A DNA stretch of 64,000 bases from Hedera helix (taxonomy: Eukaryota; Streptophyta; Magnoliopsida; Apiales; Araliaceae): the NCBI GenBank assembly GCA_947179155.2, contig OX359282.1, positions 12,548,533 to 12,612,532 on the forward strand, in the 5' to 3' direction. Under the pieces are notes generated by a model. The model was not told the origin of the DNA. It ran no database searches and worked only from the letters and a program-made list of their open reading frames with translations. Made by a program: the position numbers and the translations under genes. This document shows positions 37,846 to 50,459 of this stretch, one piece after another. Position 1 is the first letter of the stretch; every line of letters begins with the position of its first letter.

Positions 37846-38092
37846 GTTTACAAAAATATGGCATACATACAATCAAATTGTAATAGTGCAACGAAAGCAA
37901 GCAAAAATTAAATTTAAAATTTTTCTACAAACTAATAACCAGGATCTTTCTTATATGATAATTATTAATTGACTAAGGATAAAATATTTACAACTTTGTA
38001 GAACCAAGCTTCCACATGCATGAGTTCACCCCCTTTTAATCCTTCACTTTATTCTTCAAATTCACCGATTAGATTCCACGGACTAGTGTGAA
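37846..38092 (-). mobile_element. Copia LTR fragment, family C (copy C4)
   Basis: Starts TGTTGGTTTACAAAAATATGG inside the RT of F and matches C1 7736-8000 and C2 43.81-44.03 kb. It is broken after 247 bp by LTR B4. The expected continuation is not found on the far side of B4 in order, so the locus has been rearranged. Confidence 0.75.
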
Positions 38093-39601
38093 TGTGAGGA
38101 CCCGAATTTTTGGGATTTCCTTAATAAAAAATTAAATAAGAAGTTAATTAACAAAATTATAAAAGTTGTTTAAGTTATTTATTATTTTATGTGATTTAAT
38201 GTATGTGATGAGATTTAATTGGTAAATTAAATCTGTATAGAGTTGATGACAAATTGTGATTGAATAAAAATAAATGAAGAATAAATAAATTGTTTAAAAA
38301 CAATTTATGGAAAATAAGAGGAATTTTATATAATTATACAATGAAATTGTTGATATTTAAAAATGGTGATGGAGGTATAGAAATTTAAATGATGATACAA
38401 GGTAAGGTGAAATCTATGAATTAGATATGTATATATATACATTTGTATATATATGTGTGCTTATGTTTAATTGTAATAATTATAAATTCCATTGATTATG
38501 AAAATAAAGAGATTAATAATTAAATTAATCCAAAATTTTACGAAAAGTTAATGAGGGATTTAGTAAAATTGTAATTATTGAATTTAGATTTAATTAAGAA
38601 TTATGGAGGAAATTTAGAAATTAATTGAGAAGAAAAGTAATTATATAAGTTATATAATAATAAATTATATAATTTATATAAGGAAATTAAAATAAAGTAT
38701 GAAGAAATTAATAATTATATAAATTATATAAGAATAATTATATAATTTATATAAGAGAATTGAATTAGTTAAGGATGGGAGAAATTTTTATAAATGGTAA
38801 TTTGTGTAAAATGAAAATTATTAACAAAGAAGAAGTAATTATATAAATTATATAATAATGAATTATATAATTTATGTAAGGAAAGTTAGTAAAAATAGTA
38901 AAAGAAATGAGAAAAGGAATGTTTTAATTTATTAAAAATTATGTTTAGGTATAATTGAATTTTCATGATTTTTATGAGGAATAATATGTTTGAAACGTGA
39001 ACATGTTAGTGTAACATGTTGTCCAAGTAATGAAGTGAAAAATTATGAAAAATAATTTTTATAAGTGGTATGAATTATTTTATAAATTTTGGAGGTATAA
39101 ATTATCTCATATAATTACGTGCATGCTATTATGCGTGTACAAAATTTGTCAAGTAAAGTACCCAAAAGAGGTATAAATATTATTTATAAATCAATTTATG
39201 ATTTTTAGTGAATTAAAATAAATATTTTATATATATTATATAAAATATTTATTACACGAAATAGTTACGTAATGGTATGCGTAAATAATTTTTGGAACAT
39301 TCGAGAGTGGTTAAGTCGGTTATTAGCTTGCGTAAGTCGGTGGATTTTTTTTGACTCTCCAAAATGCTTAATACCTTGTTGGTTATTAAAAAAAAAAAGA
39401 AAAAAGGAAAAGGAAATGAAAAGAAAACGAAAAGAAAGAAGAGAGCATGCATACACACACAAAAAAACATTTTTCTTTCTCATCTCTTACCATCCGAAGC
39501 TATCACCAGAAAACCACCATAACCACCGAGAGGGAAGAAAATATTGGTGCCATCAAGGAGGGATAATAAGCTTCAAAGGAAGAAGTTGTAAGTCTTGGAA
39601 G

Positions 39602-40667
39602 GTATAAAATCCTTTTATTAAATTATTTTGTGTAATTTGGTGATAAACTAATGTTATGAAAAAAATTAGTTAATAATTGAAATAATTGTTCTATATAATT
39701 TTAGAGGTAAATTTATGGATTATTTGATAGTTAGAGTAATTGTCGTGGAATGATTTGATCAAAAATATTGAATATTGGAGTATTTAATATTAGTGGAAAT
39801 AATGTGAAATTAATGTTTGTTCATATGTTTTAAGTTATGGGTATGTGAAAAATAATTTTATTTAAGATTCTGTGTGAGTTTGGGATAATTATTAGTAATT
39901 ATTTTGAGCTTTGGAGGTGTATTTAATGGCTTAAAATGGAAGAAATTGGAGAAGGAATGAAAACTACAGGAAAAGAAGAAGAAAAAACAAAGGCGAGGGG
40001 GGGGGGGGGGGGGGGCACCGCGCATTGCGCGGCTTAAATTTTTCAGTGGACGGAATGAAACGGCGTCATTTCGTGTGTAAGGAATTAAGGCTCGCGCGTT
40101 GCGCGGGCAAGAACTTTCGGGAAATTACGATTTTGTCCCTAGAAGCTCGGAAATTACGAAAATAGCCTTGACCTTTTCAGAAAATGACCAGCGTGTCCTT
40201 AACCCGCGAAAATTACCAAAATGCCCCCAGAAAATAGTTTTTATTAAATAAATGTTTAAAATTTGTTTTAAATTATAGAAAAATACTAAAAATATAGAAA
40301 TGATATTTAGGCATTAAATTTAATATTTTTGAATTAATATTAAATATTGGTGATTAATATTTAAATATTTAAATATTAATCTAGTAAAGTTACAAGTTTG
40401 AAAATGGTTAAATGAAAATTCGGACAACCAAATATGCTAAAATTTATCCGATGAGCCGGGTTGTCCGCATTGAAGGTGTTTTATATTAAGTTAAATTAAT
40501 ATATTAAGGAATGAGGTTAAATTAATTAACCATATTATTTATTAATTGACCCGGTACCCTAAAATAAATCGTCGGGTAGGGTTAATTACATTAGAGATGA
40601 TATTAATTAACTAAATTAATATCATGAGAGGATAAATAATTATTAATTGGTTATCTTATGATCATAG
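39602..40667 (+). other. Predicted leader (U5) intron inside LTR B4
   Basis: 1066 bp. Donor CTTGGAAG|GTATAAAATCC, acceptor TTATGATCATAG|GTTGATCGAG. B1 shows the same ends; B3 has the exon flanks joined. It contains a 19-G run, the diverged GC island and the degenerate CCGTAATT modules. A second strong donor-like GTAAGT occurs 12 bp upstream (39589-39594). Confidence 0.65.
39997..40015 (+). repeat. Run of 19 G
   Basis: Uninterrupted G tract at the edge of the GC island in LTR B4, not seen in B1 or B2. Exact length may be unreliable in sequencing. Confidence 0.85.
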
Positions 40668-41593
40668 GTTGATCGAGAGAGGGTTTTGAGCCACTAATTT
40701 ATAATTGGACGTCAGGCAAGTTCTTCAGTACTTTGAAATTAAATGTTTATCTGTTATGGTATGTTAATTCTTGTTCAAATGCATATAAATTATGTGTTAT
40801 GTGATATGTGGATAATATGACAACGATGTGTATTTTGTGTAACAATATGAATATATATAAGATATAATGCTTGAGTAAAAGCACAACACATGATGTATGA
40901 CACACACATAGCATGTTAAGCTATGTGCTATGTAAATCACGAAAGGTGTAAATTATTGAACTTACTGAGCCGTTGTGCTCATTACTTGCATAAAATAATT
41001 TTTTGCAGGTAAAGAAACAAAGTTCTGGAATAACGGATTATGTTAGAGGAATTAATTTGGAAGGTTGTAAATGTAATTGTTATGTTTTTATTATCATAAT
41101 TCAATGTGGTTATATTTGATAAGTTTACATTGATGGATTGTATGTACATATAAATGGGATCCAGACAGGACAAGTAAAGTTTAATTTATGAACTGTGATA
41201 GTTCAAGATAATGGTTACGATAGAGACTATTATATGTCTAATTATGGTTTATGGAATAAAGAATAATTGTGTCGATATAAATAATATTAAATTTTAAATG
41301 TTGAACTTTACGATAGTGGTAATAGAAAGAAAAGAAAAAGTAAAGGTTGCGATTCTGGGACCAAGATCGAGAAGTTAAGTTTTTAAATATTCAAATATTT
41401 AATACAAGATTGAATTGAGAAAAAGAAAAATTTATACCGAAAATTTGGTAATTGATGACGATATGTCAATAAATGAATTAATTAAGGTGTTTAAAGATTT
41501 ATTAACAAACTGAAATTTGGACGTTAAGGAAATAATGTTAAATAAACATGAAAATTAAGATAATAAGATATGTCAAATTTCGGGGTCGTTACA

Positions 41594-43804
41594 GTTAGTA
41601 TCAGAGCTAGAGGTTATAAACTTTGGGTGAACGATACCTTAGGCTAAAACCTTAGTAAGAAAGAATAAAGTTAGTTGCGTGTTTTGAAAACCCAAGCGTA
41701 TAGTAAGCTCGTGACTCATGGTTGTATGGTGGAGCCCCTCAGCGAATGGGCGACTATGGCCTGACTAGGACAAGCTCCTCAAGCCATATCATTATGGTAA
41801 GTTCTTGAGCCCAAATACGTGACAAGTTTGATGAACATGGAGGGATTAGAATAGAGAGATATAAGTTGAGAAAGATAGTTCTCAGATGTTGGCTAAGGTT
41901 AAGAGATTATGAAAGATATAAGAATATAAGAAAGAGATAGAAATGTTAAGGAAGATTTGAATGAAGGTAACGAATTGAGAAAGTTTATAAGTAAGAATTA
42001 AGAATATAACTGAAAGAATATTTGAAATGATTCAAAGATGAATCTCAAAGACAATCAGGGGACACCTGATTCAAGCAATAAAAATGACAAGGTAATCCAA
42101 AAAGCATAGGAAGGGATCATAAGAATATGATCAGGAACAGTAAGAGGATCGTACTGTGATATGATCACAAGATAAGGAAAGCGAATAAGGTATAGATTGT
42201 AAAGCAAGATCATGATGGGATTTAATGAGACGGCAAAATAACATAGAGGTCTGTTAATAATCTAAAAGGTATAGCTTGATGCTATAAAGAGATATGGTAC
42301 TATGAAATAGTACAAGAAGAACTTAGAGAATGATATGACATGCATGACAGAAATGTTATGATAAGGGGGCAGAAAGCTTTGGTACGAAATTTCAATTGAG
42401 GACTCACGTGGTGACTGAATTGTACAATCCTTTGTATGGGCAGGGGACTTGTGTTTACTTAGTTACTATGTGATAATCATTAAAATGTTAGAGTCACGCT
42501 AGCGGTTTGATAGATAGATAATATTAAGTTTAGGCATGAGTTCTTAAAACTCATGCATATGGTAAGTCCATGACTCATAATCGTATGGTATGTTTTGAGC
42601 CCCTCAGCATATGGATAGTCTTTGATTTGTTCTCAGAGTACATATTGCTAGGACAAGCTTCTAAACTCATATTCTTGTGGTAAGTTCCTAGACTCATAAT
42701 ATGTGGTAAGTTTGATGAACTATACGGGGGTATAGAAAAGTTGGGGTAGTTAGAAAATTTTGATATAATAAATAATAATAGTCCTAGCAATAAATTTAAT
42801 ACTTTAGTAAAGGAACAGAAGTTGGCAGATATTTTGGAATTTAGGAAATTTAGGGTATTCCCACTCTTCTAGCTTTGCTAGACTTCAAAATTTTTGGCCT
42901 CAAGCTAATTTGGCACGAATGTGCTTTGAAAAATACAAATTAATTTTAAGCGATTTAAAAAGTGTCTATGCTACTTGTTTCAACTAGACAAAAAAAAATT
43001 TTAGCATCAAAATGTATTTCAAAAGAATCATCAATGCATCTTTTAGCCAGGCGTAGATGTGATGAATGACAGAATGCTCAACGTGTTGTTGAGATGGTGT
43101 GGTATTATTTCGTCATAAGATGATTCAACACCATAAAGTATGGTGTAGGAATTATTAACGACGAAATTCTCAATGTGCTGTCAAAATGATGCGGTAACAT
43201 GAAGTCATAAATGATTTTAATTTATGAAGGTATGTCAAAGCTATGAGTCAATGTCATTTGACTTGGCTAGTCGTTTTGAAAAGTTTTGACATGATGAATG
43301 CTTTAAAATTTCTGCGGATTATAAATTGTTAAAAGAAAGTCTATGCTAATTGATCTAGCTAGACAAGCGTTGAAGAAATATAAGTCTAAGCTATTGATTC
43401 AGCTAGACAAATTTTGAAATGTATTTATTGAATTCATATTCTTTGAAAGTTATGCCCAATCAAATTAAATTTTTTTGAATTCTAAGGCTGAGATGAACAG
43501 AAAGATTCAGAACATTACAGGTTGATCGAATGGTCACCTGGCATAGCAAGACACGGGCATGACAGACTGTTCTACTGGAGTGCCAAATTACAGATTAATT
43601 ATACATCACTTTAATGATAGATTGATCCACTGTCAGGGTTTGCAGTATAAAGTACTCGGGGAGCGAAGTACTGTAAACCGGGATAAATGTTCATTCAGCA
43701 TATCATGAAAGTTTTTCCAAAATAAAAATTTTGAATTCCTCTATTCTTATGAAGATTGGATGGTATGATGGGGTAGTATTATTTAAATGTGAGTGATAAT
43801 GAAA
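41594..43804 (+). mobile_element. PBS and noncoding interior of B element (B4)
   Basis: Begins GTTAGTATCAGAGCTAGAGG, a PBS with one mismatch to initiator tRNA-Met. The following 2.2 kb has no Gag or pol motif. A block of about 150-190 bp (ctcatgactcataatcgtatggt...gagcccctcagc...ggacaagctcct/tct...ggtaagtt) occurs twice, at about 41690-41840 and 42545-42735. Phrases like gctaattgatctagctagacaa recur at 42.97, 43.35 and 43.39 kb. The interior is cut at about 43805 by C2, so coding parts may have been lost; a non-autonomous large element is the alternative. Confidence 0.7.
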
Positions 43805-44417
43805 GCAAAAACACGGTATACATACAATCAAATTGTATAATGTGGCAAAAACAAACAATAAAACAAATTTAAAATTTTTCAACAAACCAAAATCAGGATA
43901 TTTCTTATGCAATTCTTATTAATTAAGGAAGGATAATGGGTTATACCTTTGTAGATTCAACTCTTGAAACAACTACTAGTTCACCTCCAAATCCTTTGTG
44001 TTCCTCTTCAATTCCACCGATTAGAATCTTCAGATCAACGTTAGCTACCCAAGTGTGTAGCCTCTAAAGGTGATCCACCAAAAGTAATATGAATTGATAA
44101 AATAATTTAGATTCAATAAGATCTTAGGTGGTCAACCCTAATTCTCTCTCTCTCTAACTCTTAGATGTAAAGAATTATTAGAAGTATTATCACAATACCT
44201 GAAAAGTGTAAGTGTGCAACTCCAATCCATAATAAAACTTATCTTATTTATATATGTGTTCAATCATCTTAAACTCTTTAGAAGTAAGGTTTTAATTTAA
44301 CTCCTAATCTAATTATGAACTAAATTAATTAACTACAATTCCTAAACCGTCTAGGAATTTAATTATTTAATATTGAGAGTATTTCTTATTAATTAATTTA
44401 TAAACCATTTAGGAACT

Positions 44418-44592
<175 letters not shown>

Positions 44593-44717
44593 CCTCTTAT
44601 TAATTTATAATTACTATTTCTAAAATACTAAATTATAAATATTAAGCTATCAAATTTATTCTATCACCATAATATAAATTAAATATACTAAATTTATTAT
44701 TACCATTATGCACTTAC

Positions 44718-46209
44718 TGTTAGAGTTTATGCCGTAGAGGCTAATTATTTGATGTAATTGCTTAATATTTTTGATATTATATTTGATTGAATAAATGGAT
44801 TATTTTATTATGATTTCATTTACTGCGTTATATAAATGTTTACATAATGATACGAATTATATAACATGGGATTATATAATTATAATTAGTATCATTGCTC
44901 TTAAATATCCCTATTCGAGTATCATTGTTAATGGGACAACAATGATGCATTGAGACTAGTATGTGGATTGACTGATAGCCAAATCTCATTGGTCATAAAT
45001 ATATGAGATATTTGAGTCAATGCATAGGTACATGTTAGAGAACAATGTACTGGACTGACCCACCATGAGAATTCTACATAGAGCATTATGCAAAGTGTCA
45101 TAAGAAATTCTTATAGTGACAATGATGTAATGATCCTCCGACCTGAAGTCACTATATTATTACACAAGAATTTGTGTACTTTGATATCATCAAATGTCAC
45201 ATTTAATAGGGTGGACAATAAATGTGATTATTGGGTACATCATGAATCGTGTGAGGAATATGAGTGATCTAGATGGAATTTAACCCTCCTATATATTATG
45301 GGTGATATCCATAGGCCTCTTGATTGAGTAGGACTATGAAATGCATGGTCATGCTCAAATATTGATTTGTTTTGTATAGTCTACTCATTGATCAAGAAAA
45401 CTCAGATTAAATTATGAAGAGTATGACACATTCCATGCTTCGAGTTTAATCTAGGATATAAGGTTAAAAGGATTAAATTACATTGAAACATTGGTCACGA
45501 AAAGGTTGTATCGAATCACCGATCTTATTATTATTTGGGTAGCAGTGATGCATTACTAGATGCCGCTCACTGTTTATAATTTTATAATATGATTTTAAAA
45601 TTATTGCCAACATAATAATAACCTATAGGGTCACACGCTTAGAACGTAATTAAAAGGGAATTAATTTAAATTGTAAGTATTTTAAATATGTCAATATGAT
45701 TAATAGTATTTAAAAATTATGAATTTAAATTAATAGGATAATTTGTATATATGTATATTAATTAAGTAAGACTTAATTAAAATATAATATATATAAATTC
45801 GGATTTTATTTTTCTATTTATTTTAGGTTTTAGTTAATTCCTATTAACTACTATATATATGATATATCAGTAGTCTAAAAATCACGTAAGGAAAAACTAA
45901 AACCCTAGCTGCTTTCAGAAAGAGGCTAGAGAGAAAAATAGGTTAGAAATCCTAATCTTGGTGGCTAGTACCGCAGATTCCTTTTGCTGCAGATCGTGTG
46001 ATGGTTCGCGGAGCGTTCGTGTGGATACTGTAGAGACGCAGTCGCTGGATTGCGTTGAAGATTCGAAGCCGTTTCAGAATTCCATCGTCTCCTGTCCATC
46101 TCGAATAATCGGTAAATAATCTAAACTTCTGAATTAATATGGTTTTGCATGGATGGGTTTCGGAAATTTTTTAAAATTCCGCTGCTTTTTCTATGTCGAA
46201 ACCCTAACA
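44718..46209 (+). mobile_element. Solo LTR, family E, with target duplication
   Basis: 1492 bp from TGTTAGAGTTTATGCCG to CGAAACCCTAACA, flanked by a perfect 5-bp duplication CTTAC at 44713-44717 and 46210-46214, inside copia LTR C2. The terminal TGTTAG/CTAACA inverted ends and the plus-strand layout (TATA-like CTATATATATG near 45852, then a GC-richer leader) suggest a Ty1-copia LTR in plus orientation. No interior remains. Confidence 0.92.
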
Positions 46210-47267
46210 CTTACTTCTAAAATAATTATTACTCTTTTGCAATGTGACCCTTTAAGTTCAATATTAAATCGGTTATAGAATAAATAAATTAGAATCATTC
46301 TAATATTATTTATAATAATAAATTAAACACCTTTAATTTATTTATAAATAAATACTTATTTATTCCACAATAAGAGTAAGCCTCCTCAACAATTTATGAC
46401 TTTTCGGATAATATGAATATCAACATTTGACCACAAAGAACCTATTTCGCGAATAGTTACCATATAATTCAATTCTTCTACCACACAATGTCTTAATTAA
46501 ATATAAGACATGGAATTTACTGTCAAGTGTTATTTATTTTGATCATATGCATTTCGATTCTAAAATGCACAACTCTAAATAATATAAATTAGAAACCCCT
46601 TTTTAATTTTTATTTATCGAATAACACAAGACATTCTCTTTCTTTACTAGAAGTGGTATATTATTTGTTGATCATTCACATATCTCCATGTACCATTTAT
46701 TATACCTGAATATATTCTTTGTTATACTCGAATAATCTTAAGAAATATGACAAAGTATAACTCAGCATACATAAGATACTAATGATGATCTCAAGTCCAA
46801 GTATCATTTGTACTACTATCACATTAGGAACTCCTATTGACAGGAAAGTAAAACTCTATTAGGTGTTCCTTAAGCGAGTCACGTTCGGTGAACTTATTCT
46901 CTAATAAGCACCTGCATACTTACTTTAGTGTCTCCACACAAATAATTATGAGATCAATCATTCTCTTCAACAAAGCAAGCATAGTATGTATTAATCTATC
47001 CGGATTCACTAATCCCCATTTTAGTGATCTCACATTTAGAAACATTTTAGTTTTGAGCTATCTAGAATTTAGATCTCATTAGCATCATCAACATCATGAT
47101 TCTAAGTATTACTCAAAACTATAGGTTTATCCATTAAATTAATTCAACCAATTAATAATGAATAAATAAATGCCTTTAAATAATTTTTTTTATTAATAAA
47201 CGAATAAGATTATAAAGTATATGCTTAGCACATCAAATGTGATTAGCTTGAGGGCATACTATTTTCA

Positions 47268-47872
47268 CATTTGAACCCCATAATTAGGTTATATAATACC
47301 ATATTTTCACTTATGATTATAGTACATCACTAAAATTTAAATGACCTTGAAAATGACAAATATAATCCACGAGATTAAAAAAAATAACAATCATAAGATA
47401 AAATAGTCCATAATAATAATAAATTAGTGCAAATAATCATATCCATTATCTACCAATCATTTTTGCACACAGATATAACCAAGGTAAATTACACAAGTCA
47501 CACACTACAATTTGAATATCATACACTACGATGTGAATATCATGTAAAAAAGAATATAGGAATCTAATGTCTTGCATAGCTTATAAACTATGAGAACCAA
47601 TATTTTTTATTCAAAAAAATGAACATGGAGGATCTTATGGATTCCATTACGAATTATATAACCTTGAAGACTCCAATTTTGGTAATGTTTCCTTTTCATT
47701 GAGATTAAATATTTTCTTTGTGGTATAAAGAAATTACCACAATGATTCCAAGGAACTTAGAGATGCTTTTAGTTACGTATAAAATTGTTTTTTTTTTATA
47801 GTAGTATGCTTTATTTTTCATCTCCCTGTTGTTTGACGTATAAGGTTAAAACTTTTAATTATGGATTGTGTT
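47268..47872. other. AT-rich stretch, nothing recognised
   Basis: About 600 bp between LTR C2 and LTR D. No repeat, open frame or motif that I can assign. Confidence 0.5.
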
Positions 47873-50197
47873 TGTCGACGCCGGGATTTTTCATCATTTC
47901 GTTTTTTATTATTTAAAATGCCCTTTCCAATTTTAGCCTTTAGATTTAAGATGTGATTTATTGAAAAGGGTCGGCTTAATGTCGACGGGGTTTTGAAATG
48001 TCGAATTTTTATAAGCCAATTGACCAGAGTCGCCAGTTGGTATTTTTGAAATGGATGTACCGACGAATTTTGTTTTCGTAATCGTAATGGCTCATATGTG
48101 ACTCCGATTTCAATTGGTCCGCAAACCGAGATTCATAGAGTTCGGGGGCTTGCTTAAGCGAGGGGAAGGTGTTAGGCACCCCCCGACTTCCGTGAAACAC
48201 GGTTACCGCAATCTTGATGTTTTCCTATCTTTTAAATCTTAAAATGTGTGTGTGCTCATGTGTGTGCGTGTATGCCTAAATGAACGTCTGTGGTGAGATT
48301 TGCATAAAAAGTTTGCTTTCATTTTTTTTTTTATGGCAAATGTGTTTATCTGGAAAGCGTTTTTAGACGTCTTTTAACCCAATTGGCAAGGCTTCACTTT
48401 TTATAATAAAGATTGATTTTAATTCCGAAAACGAAAAGGGTTTTATTTAGGCGTCGTTTTCAGAAAACAGTTTGTAAACTTTTGTCAAATAGGTATCGAG
48501 ACTATACATTGCCCTCTAATAATAAAATGAACAAAATGAAGGCAACTTCTAGAACTCTTTCACTCTATGCACAAAGTTTAACGAAAACATTCATTTAATT
48601 TACGAAATCATTTCTTTGTGACATTTTAAAACCAACTAAAGCCTTCTCATCAATCACGGATTAAAGTTTGCCAGAAACCCTTGATTTTAAGCCTCGTGAA
48701 TCTAGCATCCTAGTTTGATTCTTTTTAGAAGATCTTTATCGTTTGCTTTATTTTTGAAAAACCATTTTTTGTATCGTAAATTAAAGCAAGCAAGCAAAAT
48801 GTGTCGGGGCTACCCATGGGCATGTGAGCCATCTAGGAAACCCCAAACACCCACAATCACATATCTTTATTATTATTACGGGGCCTTAACCCGATCCCAA
48901 TTCGGTATCGTTTTAAGGCCCAAAATTACATATATACAACCGTGCATCATTTTTAACGACTACATACACCCAACAATGTCCATCATCGAGATTTGACCAC
49001 GAGGATCTCCTCCCTAGGCTCACAATCACCCAACCGCTGCACAACCAATACTAAACCAAATCTAACAAGATTGAACATTACTTTCACACTACATAACTCC
49101 AATATCACAAACTCAACATTTCGAACTACTTATTACCATAACGGACGATATATCACCGTACGGATGTCATCGGGGTGTTAGGAGGAGTTACGTTCCGATG
49201 GAACCCTCGCTAACAACACCTAATCCACGGATCATCATCATACAACAACAAACTATACTACACAAACCCAAAACACAACATTATCACATTTATATAAACA
49301 AGAAAAAATCAAAAGAAACCCCCATTTTCACCTTGCAATAACCCGAAACAAGCTTTATATTCAAAGATTTGAGCAAACCCATAAGAATATGCAACTATCT
49401 AGCAAAAGAAAATGAAATTTCCCTCAAATCTTTCCAAACCCGAGCCCCTCCTTCTTCTTCCTCGCGATTTTCTCTCTCCAAAATCTCTAACTTTCCTCTC
49501 TTTTTTTTGCTCTCGGGTGGAAATGGCCGCTCTATAGGCATTTCCAGGCAGCCGCAGATGCATCTGCTGCTGGCCGCAGATCCATCTGCGGCTGGGCGGC
49601 AAGCCGCCTGCGCCGTTTCCTCGGCTGTCGTTTGCCGTCTCCTCGAGCCGTGCGAAACCTCGAAAGTCGTTGGCCGCAGATGCATCCGCGGCTGTCTGGC
49701 TTATTTTTCTCGATTTCCGTGCCACGCGGTCTTAATTCGCCAATTTCTGCGGTATTATTTTGGAAGGCTGTATTTTTGCAATCCGGAAATCCCTGGGAAA
49801 CGTGCCATGTTGTTCTGGGAGGCTAGTTCGGAGGGTTGTGACTTGATATAGAATTTGATAATTGTGCCTGGCTTTCAGGGGGCGCTGCCCCCTTTCCACC
49901 CCCGCCAGCTCACCGGCGAGCTGGGCAGCCACTCACTCACCGGGGAGCGAGACCCCCGAACATCGTAAGCGTAGGGGGCAGTTCGTCGTCTTGGCGGTCA
50001 GATCCGGCTTCGTCTGGGTCGACCGTGTGTCCTGCCTCAACTGACCTGATGCTCGTTGTTTGTCTCGGCAGCTTTGATCGGCAGCCGTCGGGGCGGCCTC
50101 GTGTTGGGGTCCACCTTTCTTTTCCTATATCTGGTTAGATGACGACTTTACCCTCCTGCCAGGGTTAGTAGAGAGGTGCAAAATTCGGGTGTCTACA
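47873..50197 (-). mobile_element. 3' LTR of Tat/Ogre-like element D
   Basis: 2325 bp. On the minus strand it opens TGTAGACACCCGAATTTTG (50197) and closes CCCGGCGTCGACA (47873). TGTAGACACC as an LTR start preceded by a GGGGCAGC polypurine tract, and GGTGCCTAACACCTTCCC (here 48162-48180), are hallmarks of Tat-lineage LTRs. TATA box TTTATATAAATG at 49289-49300 on the minus strand. The U3 carries repeated dyads GCCGCAGATGCATCTGCGGC-like at 49551-49593 and 49671-49692. Overlapping short frames at 49.37-49.93 kb are GC-rich shadows. Confidence 0.88.
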
Positions 50198-50214
50198 GCT
50201 GCCCCTCTTTATCA
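50198..50214 (-). other. Polypurine tract of element D
   Basis: On the minus strand GATAAAGAGGGGCAGC lies directly before the LTR start TGTAGACACC. This is the plus-strand primer of reverse transcription and shows that the LTR at 47873-50197 is the 3' LTR. Confidence 0.88.
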
Positions 50215-50459
50215 TGTTTATGTAATGGCAAGTGAAATGAACGTGATAAAGAAGTAGACACTCAATGCATGATGATGGCAACATGTATTAATGATGCAAC
50301 ATATATACCCATTTGTGCAACACATATATATTAATGATGCAACATCACTATCGCCAGTTACTGTCTCAAATTGACTCGCGTCGCATACCCTTATTAAATC
50401 AACCTCGCATCACATCGCATTTCCTTTGTACAGTTAATTATGGTCTCTAATGGGTCACT

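Larger units (their letters stand above)
38093..41593 (+). mobile_element. 5' LTR, family B (copy B4)
   Basis: 3501-bp LTR from TGTGAGGACCCGAATTTTTG to TTTCGGGGTCGTTACA, followed at once by a tRNA-Met-type PBS, so it is a 5' LTR rather than a solo LTR. It carries the complete intron-like segment 39602-40667. The left flank GTGAA cannot be compared because no matching right end is present. Confidence 0.9.

Noticed and set aside
49369..49851. 160-codon frame in LTR D
   Set aside because: Overlaps several other frames on both strands in a GC-rich U3 with palindromes; no recognisable domain.
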